A stretch of DNA of 64,000 nt from Ignavibacteria bacterium (GTDB taxonomy: Bacteria; Bacteroidota; Ignavibacteria; Ignavibacteriales; SURF-24). Position numbers and translations under genes: made by a program. The DNA lies in assembly GCA_025612245.1 (NCBI GenBank), contig JAAXKQ010000020.1:42973-106972 (forward strand), written 5' to 3'. The notes beneath the pieces are model-generated. The model ran no database searches. It was not told the DNA's origin and saw only the letters and a program-made list of their open reading frames with translations. This document shows, one piece after another, positions 16,530 through 24,479 of this stretch; within the stretch, counting starts at the first letter, position 1; the number at the start of each line of letters is the position of its first letter.

Positions 16530-17891
16530 TCAATTTGTAAGACTTCTCATTGGTGCAGGTATTCTTCCGCCCCTTAAAACAAGATTGTCACAGCGAAGCT
16601 GGCGTACGGGCATAATTGGTGCCTGTCCGAGCAGACCGCCGTAGTCGACAAATTCCCCGACTTTTTTCCCGTAAGCAGGGATAATCCTGACGGCCGTAGT
16701 CTTGTCGTTAATCATGCCTATTGCCGATTCATCCGAAATGATGCCTGCAATTGTTGTTGCAGGTGTATCGCCCGGAACGGCAATCATATCAAGTCCGACA
16801 GAGCAGACTGCAGTCATTGCTTCAAGTTTTTCAAGCGAAAGATAGCCCATCTTGGCTGCATAAATCATTCCGGCATCTTCGCTGACAGGAATAAAAGCGC
16901 CGCTCATTCCGCCAACCGAAGAGCTTGCCATAAGACCCGCCTTCTTTACACTGTCGTTTAACATCGCGAGGGCCGCCGTCGTTCCAGGGGCGCCAACGTA
17001 TTCAACGCCCATGGCCTGAAGTATGTCTGCAATTGAGTCGCCTTCGGCAGGTGTGGGGGCAAGTGAAATATCCACTATTCCGAAGGGAATGCCGTGCTTT
17101 TCGGCAACCTTACGCCCCATAAGCTCTCCTGCGCGAGTGATCTTAAAAATTGTGCGTTTAATTACTTCTGCAAGCTGCTGTAGGTCTACTTTACCGGCCG
17201 AGCGGATTGCATCCAGAACAACGCCGGGGCCGCTGATGCCGACGTTCATTACAACTTCCGGCTCCGTGACGCCGTGAAATGCGCCGGCAACAAAAGGGTT
17301 GTCCTCGGGCACGTTGCAGAAGACAACAAGCTTTGCGCAGCCGATTGAATCCCTGTCCTTTGTCAGTTCGGCAGTTTTCTTTATGATTTCCGACATAATG
17401 TTGACGGCATCCATATTTATGCCCGCCTTTGTTGAGGCTACGTTGACGCTTGAGCATACCCGTCCGGTCTCGGCAAGAGCGTAGGGAATGGAGTTTACGA
17501 GTTCGCGATCCCCGTTTGTAAAACCCTTCTGTACCAGGGCCGAATATCCGGCCAGGTAATCCACGCCCACCTCCATTGCGGCCCTGTCCAAAATCTTTGC
17601 TATCTCCACAAATTCATCTGCCTTGAAGGCATCGCCAACAATTGATAAGGGGGTAATGGATATGCGTTTATTTGCAATTGAAATTCCGTATTTGCTTTCA
17701 ATTTCCTTTGCAAATTTCACATGGTTCTGTCCGTATTTAGTAATTTTGTCGTAGATCTTCTGTTTCGTGACTTCGAGATTCCTGTCGGCACAGTCCCTTA
17801 AACTTATACCCATAGTAACAGTACGGATATCGAAGTGCTCAATTTCCGTCATTTTTATGGTTTCAAGTATTTCATCAAATTCGTAAGGCAA
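16530..17891 (-). CDS. UPF0210 (PFL/DUF711) family protein
   Basis: A 453-residue cytoplasmic protein of the UPF0210/DUF711 family, distantly related to glycyl-radical enzyme folds but without a known reaction. The N-terminal segment [20 protein letters not shown] and the later [14 protein letters not shown] and [16 protein letters not shown] are strongly conserved in the family. Translation appears to begin at a TTG codon with AGGAG (17901-17905) nine bases upstream. It follows an ACT-domain gene (57-bp gap), the arrangement normally seen for UPF0237-UPF0210 pairs, in which the ACT protein may sense a ligand for this protein. Confidence 0.9.
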   Translation of the reverse strand: MPYEFDEILETIKMTEIEHFDIRTVTMGISLRDCADRNLEVTKQKIYDKITKYGQNHVKFAKEIESKYGISIANKRISITPLSIVGDAFKADEFVEIAKILDRAAMEVGVDYLAGYSALVQKGFTNGDRELVNSIPYALAETGRVCSSVNVASTKAGINMDAVNIMSEIIKKTAELTKDRDSIGCAKLVVFCNVPEDNPFVAGAFHGVTEPEVVMNVGISGPGVVLDAIRSAGKVDLQQLAEVIKRTIFKITRAGELMGRKVAEKHGIPFGIVDISLAPTPAEGDSIADILQAMGVEYVGAPGTTAALAMLNDSVKKAGLMASSSVGGMSGAFIPVSEDAGMIYAAKMGYLSLEKLEAMTAVCSVGLDMIAVPGDTPATTIAGIISDESAIGMINDKTTAVRIIPAYGKKVGEFVDYGGLLGQAPIMPVRQLRCDNLVLRGGRIPAPMRSLTN

Positions 17892-17947
17892 GGTAGTATT
17901 CTCCTGTTATCTAAAACTTAAAATAAAATGTACCGGTGCTTTTAGCA

Positions 17948-18373
17948 TTAAATCCTGTGCATGAACCTGAAGAGGTCCTCGTGCTGCATGAATATTTTAA
18001 TTTTCAGGTCGTCTGCAACCCTGGACATCTCGTCCTGTATTTCTTTAAGGTCCCTTGCGCTGTTGGTGATGTCAATGAGCATAATCATGGAAAAGAATTC
18101 CTGCATTATCTTCTGGCTGATGTCCTGTATGTCGCAGTTATTGTCGCTGAGCGCCTTTGTAATAGAGCTTACGATGCCCGGGTGGTTCAGGCCGTAGGCT
18201 GTAAGTATAACTCTTCCGCTTGAAAAATCGCTGACTGCGGCTTTGCTGCTTGCCTCAATTTTGGAGACTGACGTCTGTACGACTTTTCTGACCAGTTCAG
18301 GAGAAGCTTTCTCTCCGAGTTCCTCAATTGCGCTCAGCGTAATTTGTCTTATTTCATCTTCTGATAATCTCAC
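17948..18373 (-). CDS. ACT-domain protein (UPF0237-like) with N-terminal extension
   Basis: A 141-residue protein whose residues about 52-141 form a single ACT domain of the UPF0237 type (VILTAYGLNHPGIVSSITKA, then MIMLIDITN, and the C-terminal IFMQHEDLFRFMHRI). The first 45 residues, rich in charged helical sequence (SEDEIRQITLSAIEELGEKA), are not part of the usual 90-residue form. Translation appears to begin at GTG, overlapping the stop of the preceding gene (GTGA). The gene is followed by UPF0210, its usual neighbour. Ligand unknown. Confidence 0.85.
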   Translation of the reverse strand: MRLSEDEIRQITLSAIEELGEKASPELVRKVVQTSVSKIEASSKAAVSDFSSGRVILTAYGLNHPGIVSSITKALSDNNCDIQDISQKIMQEFFSMIMLIDITNSARDLKEIQDEMSRVADDLKIKIFMQHEDLFRFMHRI

Positions 18374-19221
18374 GGTTTTAACCCTTTATAATTATTCTGT
18401 AAGTAAATTAGCGCATCTTTTGAAATTTGTGAATTTCTCTCTATGGCAAATTTTTCGGCGTTCTGAACGTTGCCCCTGTGGAAACGGAAAAAAAGCCCTG
18501 CTTCAACGAGCCCGTCAAACGCCCGCTCTTCTGCAAATGAATTGTAAGTCAGGTAGCCTAAAAATCCTGTCCAGGCCATTGACATTATGCCTGAGACGTA
18601 GTTTCCAGTATAAAATTGCCCAGAACCGGGTAGAATATAAGAAATTACTTTTGCAAATGACACAGAATATTTTGCCTTTTCGACCTCCCGGCAGAAGCCT
18701 GAAAGCTCGTCTGCGCTGCCGGATTTCAGGAATTCTTCAGAAGCTTTAGCCCAGTCGTCGTCAAAAATATATGCCCAGCCTTTCCAGTAATTGATCTCCT
18801 TCAGCCTTTGGGTAAACCGGGGCTCTTTTTCCATCTGCTTTAGGATCAAGAGGGCATTATCAGCTGTACGCCTTAAGATGTTGGACCTTACGAGCTCTGT
18901 CTTTGCCAGAAAAAGCGCGCTGTCATCGGGCGCCGCTAGCTGTGAAAGGCTGAAATACTTTACCGCATCATCCAGCTTTGCACCCTTCTTATATGAATAC
19001 CCTATCAGGTAATTGCACCTGAATGCATATTCCTTCTTCTGGTCGAAAAAAAGAAGCCTTTTCAGTTCTGTAATGGCGTCGAAGTAATTCTCCTTTGCAA
19101 TTAGTCCCTGTGCAAGCTGAAACTGCCTTTCAAGGGGAGTCTGAGCCTTCAATACCGTACCCGGTACTGTAAGTAAACAGAAGAAAAGGAAGAAAAGTGC
19201 TCTATTTGCAAAAATATTCAT
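18370..19221 (-). CDS. Secreted TPR protein with DUF5683-like end (paralogue 2)
   Basis: About 283 residues: signal peptide (ending VLKAQ), helical TPR-like repeats (about 30-180, for example AKENYFDAITELKRLLFFDQ), then a C-terminal hydrophobic domain starting with YILPGSGQFYTGNYVSGI. That ending resembles DUF5683. It shares the pattern IxPGxGxxYxG...GxLGYxxY...GNV with the gene just upstream, so the two are paralogues. I start at the ATG of MNIFANR (19221) because it gives a proper signal peptide; a longer frame to 19248 also exists. It overlaps the end of its upstream neighbour and the start of the ACT gene. Confidence 0.75.
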   Translation of the reverse strand: MNIFANRALFFLFFCLLTVPGTVLKAQTPLERQFQLAQGLIAKENYFDAITELKRLLFFDQKKEYAFRCNYLIGYSYKKGAKLDDAVKYFSLSQLAAPDDSALFLAKTELVRSNILRRTADNALLILKQMEKEPRFTQRLKEINYWKGWAYIFDDDWAKASEEFLKSGSADELSGFCREVEKAKYSVSFAKVISYILPGSGQFYTGNYVSGIMSMAWTGFLGYLTYNSFAEERAFDGLVEAGLFFRFHRGNVQNAEKFAIERNSQISKDALIYLQNNYKGLKP

Positions 19222-20077
19222 ATACGGGCAAAAAGTAATTATTATCATTAAGGTATAATTTCAGGTCGGAGGTGAATGTAAAATCGATCCGTGCGTTGTA
19301 TATCTGCGCCTGAGCGGCGGAGCCGTAAACATTTCCCGCATAAAAAAGCGCTACAAGTCCTCCGAATAAGTATCCCCTGAAGCTGTGGTGCGCCCTCAGG
19401 TTATCGTATGAAACGTAGCCTAAAACGCCCGTAACAATTAAAGACGTCAGACCGTCGCCCCATTCACCTGCGTATGCTTTCCCGAGTCCGGGCACTATGG
19501 CAGAAAGTATGGCGGCTTTAAGGGGACTTTTATAATTGGGATCCCTTTTCCTTGAATAAAACTTGGCAATTTCACTTCCCGCGGCACCGGGAAAAGCACG
19601 CATAAATTCCTCTTTCCCGGGCAGTGCTGCACTGTCAAGCAAATAAGAAGTATAGTAAAGCTTTCTTACGGGGTCAATGTATTTCGCGGGAAGAAGTGAT
19701 TTTTGAACGTACATTTCCCTGAAGGAAGAAAAATCATTGGTGAAGAACTTTAATTTATAAAGTTCGAGCCTGGCCTCATCGGAAAAGACGTTATTAAAGG
19801 TGAGGCTATTAAACCTTTCCCCGGCTTCCTTAGACTGTCCCATTTTTGAAAAGCCGAGAGCGATCTTAAATTTCAGGGTGTCGGAATTGATTCCGGGAAG
19901 CTCCAGCAAGTTTTCATATTCCGTAACAGCTCTAAGGTAGTCTTTCTGGCAGAAGAGGTAGTCTGCAAATTTAAGGACATTTTCCGGCGAGTGCAGGGAA
20001 TTCAAAGAGTCATTCTGCGCCATTAGTGGCAGGAAGGCCAGGAGCCAGACAAATCCAATTAAGTGGTATTTATTCAT
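19202..20077 (-). CDS. Secreted TPR protein with DUF5683-like end (paralogue 1)
   Basis: A 291-residue protein: signal peptide (1-21), TPR-like helices (about 30-150, YLRAVTEYENLLELPG and KIALGFSKMGQSKEAGERF), and a C-terminal hydrophobic domain SAIVPGLGKAYAGEWGDGLT followed by a GLVALFYAGNVYGS stretch. It is homologous in layout to the next gene. Function unknown. Its position beside a secreted YidD-like gene, and the combination of TPR with a short hairpin-like membrane domain, suggest a role at the envelope. The start ATG is the first in frame. Confidence 0.78.
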   Translation of the reverse strand: MNKYHLIGFVWLLAFLPLMAQNDSLNSLHSPENVLKFADYLFCQKDYLRAVTEYENLLELPGINSDTLKFKIALGFSKMGQSKEAGERFNSLTFNNVFSDEARLELYKLKFFTNDFSSFREMYVQKSLLPAKYIDPVRKLYYTSYLLDSAALPGKEEFMRAFPGAAGSEIAKFYSRKRDPNYKSPLKAAILSAIVPGLGKAYAGEWGDGLTSLIVTGVLGYVSYDNLRAHHSFRGYLFGGLVALFYAGNVYGSAAQAQIYNARIDFTFTSDLKLYLNDNNYFLPVYEYFCK

Positions 20078-20398
20078 TAAATGCCGGAATATTAAAGATG
20101 ATTTAGGGAAAATAACACCTGCGGGCTATTATAGCAAGTGTCTGCATTGCCATAATGCCCATTGGCCCCGGGGCGAAAGGAAAGGGGTATATATTATAGG
20201 TCGTGGCAATTCAATAAGAGCAGCAGAGATTATTTATCCGGCAATTTCTTCTCTCACCGGATGTTCGGGAGCTAAAGCCTGGAAGGGGAGGAGGGGAATT
20301 TCCCTGTTACCAATAGTTAAAGCTATAGGCTAGTCAAAAAATAAATTTCTGATTCGATAGCCCCGGCTTCCCAGGAGGCAAAACGGCCGGGCTTATGA
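20078..20398. other. Gap with dispersed repeat
   Basis: These 321 bases between the YidD-like gene and the TPR paralogues contain no gene. Their main feature is the repeat at 20294-20340. A short GC-rich stretch near 20160-20175 has no partner strong enough for a terminator. Confidence 0.4.
20294..20340. repeat. Dispersed intergenic repeat, copy 2
   Basis: Matches 3518-3563: GGGAATTTCCC, a variable middle, then CTATAGGCTAGTCAAAAA against CTATAGGCTGGTCAAAAA. Upstream of each copy there is also a loosely similar AGCTNNAGCCT motif (near 3452 and 20270). Function unknown. Confidence 0.6.
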
Positions 20399-20887
20399 TC
20401 AGTTTTTAGCTGATTCTGCCGGCGGAAGATATTTTATTTTATCTTTATGCAGTGTATAATTTATAACCGGATCCGTAAAGTGGCGCCTGTCCGGCGTTAA
20501 AGGGTAGTGGTTAATTTTAAGGAGGTTCATGTCGCGCGTGAAGCGGTCGAAAAACATTAGCGATCCCTGGAAGACATTTGTGGATTTTACAGACTGAATG
20601 AAAAAATTTGAGCACGTGGGTTCAAAAGGACAGTTATCCCCGTCGAGATCTGAAATGAAGAAGCTGTACAGTTTGTGTGCCGTACCGAGGAGAAAATTTC
20701 CGGCAGACTGACCCTCATTTTCTGAAGAGCTGCTTTTTTCCTGGACCGAAGCATACATTACTTCACTTGCCCCCCACTTCTGCCAGTCGGTCTGCTGTGC
20801 CCGGGTAGGTGCCGACGAAGCTAATAGTATCAATATTATGGTTAAGATACGCATATTCCTGAGCCTGGCAGAGTTATAAAAAAGCAT
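20399..20887 (-). CDS. Secreted YidD-like protein
   Basis: About 162 residues. After an Arg-containing n-region and a hydrophobic signal (ILTIILILLASS...RAQQ) comes a domain with CPFEPTCSNFFIQSVKSTNV, the cysteine-proline signature of YidD (membrane protein insertion efficiency factor, CRFxPSCSxY). It also has the later HYPLTPDRRHF, comparable to the HPW/GGxDPV region. Canonical YidD is a short cytoplasmic protein with no signal peptide, so this is a divergent exported relative. The start at 20887 follows GGGGTGA. The longer frame to 20929 begins inside the loop of the preceding terminator and is rejected. Confidence 0.75.
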   Translation of the reverse strand: MLFYNSARLRNMRILTIILILLASSAPTRAQQTDWQKWGASEVMYASVQEKSSSSENEGQSAGNFLLGTAHKLYSFFISDLDGDNCPFEPTCSNFFIQSVKSTNVFQGSLMFFDRFTRDMNLLKINHYPLTPDRRHFTDPVINYTLHKDKIKYLPPAESAKN

Positions 20888-20898
20888 GGAGTCACCCC

Positions 20899-20946
20899 AA
20901 AAAAAGCATGAGGCCAGATGGTTTTGCATTTAATCTAACCTCATGC
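20899..20946 (-). terminator. Intrinsic terminator of acyl-CoA dehydrogenase
   Basis: GCATGAGG (20906-20913) pairs with CCTCATGC (20939-20946), and the loop holds a further AGAT/ATCT pairing. On the minus strand the stem is followed by seven T. It lies about 35 bp past the stop codon at 20980. Confidence 0.85.
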
Positions 20947-20979
20947 CTAAATTAACAATTAAGCAATAAGCAATCAACA

Positions 20980-22125
20980 TTATTTCTGGTCAAGCATGGC
21001 TCTTGATATGACGATTTTCTGGATCTCCGAGGTGCCTTCATAAATTTCCGTTATCTTGGCGTCCCTTAGGTATCTTTCCACCAGGTATTCTCTGACATAG
21101 CCGTATCCGCCGTGGATCTGAATGGCTTCGAGCGCACATTCTACTGCAGCTTTTGAAGCAAAGAGTTTTGCCATTGCAGCTTCCTTATAGTATTTCCGGT
21201 GTGCATCTTTGAGGGCTGCTGCCTGGAGTGTCAGGAGCCTTGCCGCGTCGACCTTTGTAGCCATATCGGCAATCTTAAACTGAATTGCCTGCAGGTCGGA
21301 AATGGGGCTGCCGAAGGCTTTCCGCTGTTTTGAGTAGTTAACTGAGGCCTCAAGCGATGCCTCTGCAATTCCAAGTGCCTGGGCGGCAATGCCTATCCTG
21401 CCGCCATTAAGCGTATCCATGGCAAAGTTAAAGCCTTTCCCTTCCTCCCAGACCAGGTTTTCTTTGGGCACGCTGCAGTTTGAAAACATCAGTGAGCATG
21501 TATCAGAGCTCTTGATGCCGAGCTTGTCTTCCTTTAGGCCGTGGTCAAAGCCTGGGGTTCCTTTTTCCACCAGGAAAGTGCTGATGCCTTTGTGGCCTTT
21601 GGACTTGTCGGTAGTTGCCATGACGAGGAAGTAATCTGCGCTCTGGCCATTGGTGATCCAGTTTTTTGTGCCATTTAAGACGTAGCAGCTTCCGTTACCC
21701 TCGGCTGTTGTTTTCTGCTGCGTGGCATCGCTTCCCGCCTCAGGCTCAGAAAGGGCAAATGCTCCGAGCTTTTCACCGGAGGCCAGGGCTTTGAGGTATT
21801 TATCCTTAATAAAGTCGGAACCGTATTTCTCAAGCCCGTAGCATACAAGAGAATTATTTACAGACATAATCACGCCAACGCTGGCATCCACCCTGGAAAT
21901 CTCTTTTACTGCCAACACGTAGCTTACGGTATCAAGCCCGGCTCCCCCGTACTGCGGGGAAACCATCATTCCCATAAACCCAAGCTCCCCGAGCTTCCTG
22001 ATAATTTCGGCGGGAAATTCGGCTTTTTTATCCCTTTCAACCGCGCTAGGAGCTATTTCGGATTCTGCAAACTCCTTTGCCGTCTGCTGAATCATTAACT
22101 GATCTTCGGTGAGATCAAACCTCAT
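20980..22125 (-). CDS. Acyl-CoA dehydrogenase
   Basis: A 381-residue FAD enzyme oxidising acyl-CoA to 2-enoyl-CoA. Signature 1 is visible as FALSEPEAGSDA, signature 2 as AIQIHGGYGYVREYLVERYL, and the catalytic glutamate lies in ITEIYEGTSEIQ near the C-terminus, the position used by short-chain and butyryl-CoA enzymes. Length and layout fit the short/medium-chain group. No etfAB or thiolase is adjacent, so the pathway (fatty acid or amino acid breakdown) is open. Confidence 0.95.
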   Translation of the reverse strand: MRFDLTEDQLMIQQTAKEFAESEIAPSAVERDKKAEFPAEIIRKLGELGFMGMMVSPQYGGAGLDTVSYVLAVKEISRVDASVGVIMSVNNSLVCYGLEKYGSDFIKDKYLKALASGEKLGAFALSEPEAGSDATQQKTTAEGNGSCYVLNGTKNWITNGQSADYFLVMATTDKSKGHKGISTFLVEKGTPGFDHGLKEDKLGIKSSDTCSLMFSNCSVPKENLVWEEGKGFNFAMDTLNGGRIGIAAQALGIAEASLEASVNYSKQRKAFGSPISDLQAIQFKIADMATKVDAARLLTLQAAALKDAHRKYYKEAAMAKLFASKAAVECALEAIQIHGGYGYVREYLVERYLRDAKITEIYEGTSEIQKIVISRAMLDQK

Positions 22126-22288
22126 GAGAGAACTCCTTTTTTATAAATAATACTAACTGCAGGCCTTTATATCAATAGGGAACTGCGTCCTCAAGGGAGA
22201 TGTTAAACTCTCAAAAGCTATTCCTTTAAGGACCGATGGCAATATTTTTCTGTCATAAATAAGGCAATGCTTTCGTATATTTGAGGTC

Positions 22289-23356
22289 ATGGAAAATAAT
22301 ATTATAAACATAAAAAGGCAGCTTAAAGGACTTACCTTAGACGAACTGAAAGAATATTTCAAGGAGACGGGAGAACCCGCCTTCCGCGGGGAGCAGCTCT
22401 TTAACTGGATGTATAATCATCTTGCAGTGAGCTTTGATGAAATGCAGAACTTCTCAAAGCAATTAAGGGCTAAACTTTCCGGGAACTGCTTAATTCAAGC
22501 ACTGGAACTCGTAACCGTGCAGGATTCGCCACAGACCGGGACAAAAAAGTTTCTATTTCAGACTTCCGATGAAAGGAAGATTGAGTCCGTCATTATACCT
22601 GATGGGGACAGGGCTACGCTCTGTATTTCCACGCAGGTGGGCTGCCCGCTGGACTGCAAGTTCTGTGCAACGGGACTAATGGGGTATAAAAGAAACCTGA
22701 CTGTTGGTGAAGTGGTGGATCAGTACCTCCTTGCAGCCAGGGAGTACGGCAAGGATAAAATTACAAATATTGTGTATATGGGCATGGGGGAACCCCTTTT
22801 GAACTATAAAGCCACATTAAGTTCGCTTTCCATCTTTACAGCCGAGCTTACAAAGGGACTCAGCCGTAACAGAATTACCGTTTCCACTTCGGGCATTGCT
22901 CCAAAGATCAGGGAATTGGCAGATTCCGGCTTCAGGGTGAAGCTGGCCCTCTCGCTCCATTCCTGCTTTGAGGACGTAAGGAGCACAATTATGCCTATAA
23001 ACAATAAGTTTTCGCTAAAGGATAACATTGAATCGATTAAGTATTTTGCCCGCAAGACCGGTTCCAGGATCACCTTTGAGTACACGATGCTCAAAGGAAT
23101 TAATGACCGTAAAGAGGACGTGAAGGCACTTATTAAGCTTTGCAGCCAGATCCCATCAAAGATCAATATTATTCCGTTTAACAGTATTGCGCACATGAAT
23201 CCGGGCGGTATTTCGGCTACACTGGAGCCAACGCCGTTAAAGGAAATAGAGCATTTTGCTCAGCAGCTGAGGGATAATAATATTACCGTCATGATCCGCG
23301 AGACCCAGGGTAACGACATTGCCGCTGCCTGCGGACAGCTTGCCGCCAAATACTGA
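22289..23356 (+). CDS. rlmN: 23S rRNA/tRNA A2503/A37 C2-methyltransferase RlmN
   Basis: A 355-residue radical SAM enzyme methylating C2 of A2503 in 23S rRNA and A37 of some tRNAs. The cluster motif is C119-x3-C123-x2-C126. The two extra cysteines of the mechanism are C112 (ATLCISTQ) and C348 (AAACGQL). GMGEPLLNY and NIIPFNSI are conserved. The start follows GAGG six bases upstream. It is divergent from the acyl-CoA dehydrogenase and followed by a Gdx-type exporter. Confidence 0.96.
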   Translation: MENNIINIKRQLKGLTLDELKEYFKETGEPAFRGEQLFNWMYNHLAVSFDEMQNFSKQLRAKLSGNCLIQALELVTVQDSPQTGTKKFLFQTSDERKIESVIIPDGDRATLCISTQVGCPLDCKFCATGLMGYKRNLTVGEVVDQYLLAAREYGKDKITNIVYMGMGEPLLNYKATLSSLSIFTAELTKGLSRNRITVSTSGIAPKIRELADSGFRVKLALSLHSCFEDVRSTIMPINNKFSLKDNIESIKYFARKTGSRITFEYTMLKGINDRKEDVKALIKLCSQIPSKINIIPFNSIAHMNPGGISATLEPTPLKEIEHFAQQLRDNNITVMIRETQGNDIAAACGQLAAKY

Positions 23357-23470
23357 GAAGGGGAAAGCGGTATTTGGGGCACTATTCCCTTAAAGTTTAA
23401 AATAATAAAATCTAGTTGACTTAAATCTTTATATTTTGCACTTTTTAATTTTCAAAGGAGTTGTTCGTTC

Positions 23471-23791
23471 ATGGCCTGGATAATGCTGATGATTGCGAGT
23501 GTTTTTGAGGTTTCCTGGGCAGTTGGTCTTAAATATAGCGAAGGATTGACAAAACCCGTAGCCTCGGTCTTTACGGTTATTACGATGATTTTAAGCTTTG
23601 TTTTCCTGTCACAGGCTGCAAAACACCTCCCCATAGGCACTGCATACGTAATTTGGACGGGCATCGGGGCTGCAGGAACGGCTTTCTACGGCATGATGTT
23701 TTTCAATGAATCCAGGGAAATCATGCGCATTGTCTGTCTTTTGATCATTATTTCAGGCGTAATCGGTCTTAAGTTAACCTCCAGCAATTAA
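23471..23791 (+). CDS. SMR-family exporter, Gdx/SugE type
   Basis: A 106-residue protein with four membrane helices. The essential glutamate is E13 in MIASVFEVSWAVGLKYSEG. The segments LPIGTAYVIWTGIGAAGTAF and VIGLKL match the guanidinium-exporting Gdx (SugE) branch rather than EmrE. It would export guanidinium and related small cations in exchange for protons. No guanidine riboswitch was recognised in the 115-bp upstream gap. The ribosome site AAAGGAG lies about nine bases before ATG. Confidence 0.92.
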   Translation: MAWIMLMIASVFEVSWAVGLKYSEGLTKPVASVFTVITMILSFVFLSQAAKHLPIGTAYVIWTGIGAAGTAFYGMMFFNESREIMRIVCLLIIISGVIGLKLTSSN

Positions 23792-23811
23792 TTTTCTATC
23801 TATTATATATA

Positions 23812-24381
23812 ATGAAAAAGCTCACACACGACGAAATCTCACTCAACCGGAGCACACTCGATACACTTGAGAGCGTAGACAAGCTTCCGGTTTATGTTTT
23901 GTTAGACAATATAAGAAGCACATATAATGTTGGTTCCATTTTCAGGACTTCAGACGGGGCAATGATAAAGAAACTCTACCTTTGCGGCTATACGCCGCAT
24001 CCGCCTAAGAAAGAGATCCTTAAGACCGCACTCGGCTCTACTGAAAGCGTACAATGGGAATATGCCAAGGACGCAAAGGAGGCCATTCTGAGGCTCAAAG
24101 AGCAAGGAGTTAAAATTTGTGCCCTTGAGCAGACCAGCAAGAGTCTTACCTACTACAGCCTGAAGGGAAATGAGTTTCCCCTGTGCCTGATTGTAGGCAA
24201 TGAGATTTCGGGGGTGTCCCAGGAACTGATCGATTTATGCGACTTTTCGCTTGAAATTCCACAATTTGGAATAAAACAGTCACTTAATGTTGCTGTAGCC
24301 TATGGGATTGCCGTATTCGATTTGCGCAGGATTTATGATATAGGCTGTGATGGTGAGGTCGGTCTCAATAAAAAGGGGTAG
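23812..24381 (+). CDS. SpoU-family RNA 2'-O-methyltransferase
   Basis: A 189-residue SPOUT enzyme. Motif 1 is DNIRSTYNVGSIFRTSDG, motif 2 LIVGNEISGVS and motif 3 IPQFGIKQSLNVAVAYGI, forming the knotted SAM site. It would methylate ribose 2'-OH in tRNA or rRNA. It lacks the N-terminal RNA-binding domain of TrmH/RlmB, so it is the minimal, single-domain type and the target is unclear. The gene is 20 bp after the Gdx gene and co-transcription is likely. Confidence 0.9.
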   Translation: MKKLTHDEISLNRSTLDTLESVDKLPVYVLLDNIRSTYNVGSIFRTSDGAMIKKLYLCGYTPHPPKKEILKTALGSTESVQWEYAKDAKEAILRLKEQGVKICALEQTSKSLTYYSLKGNEFPLCLIVGNEISGVSQELIDLCDFSLEIPQFGIKQSLNVAVAYGIAVFDLRRIYDIGCDGEVGLNKKG

Positions 24382-24394
24382 ATCTTCATTTTAA

Positions 24395-24423
24395 TTGATT
24401 TTTTTTGCACAACCCTATATATT
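24395..24423 (+). promoter_or_regulatory. Promoter of secDF
   Basis: TTGATT (24395-24400), a 17-bp spacer, TATATT (24418-24423). The leader to the secD ATG is about 50 nt. This is a close match to a sigma-70 type promoter. Confidence 0.65.
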
Positions 24424-24479
24424 AGTCAACTTAAATAATTGTACATTGTTATATTTTTTTCTTAAAAACCAGCAGAGCT

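Noticed and set aside
20888..20929. Longer N-terminus of the YidD-like protein starting at 20929
   Set aside because: That ATG lies in the loop of the terminator of the preceding gene (20899-20946), so the start at 20887, which has GGGGTGA upstream, is more likely.
22276..22283. TATATTTG as a Bacteroidota -7 element before rlmN
   Set aside because: It ends six bases before the ATG and has no upstream -33 box at the needed distance.
23357..23470. Possible guanidine riboswitch before the Gdx-type exporter
   Set aside because: The 115-bp gap lacks the conserved guanidine-I, -II or -III motifs, and only an AAAGGAG ribosome site is evident.
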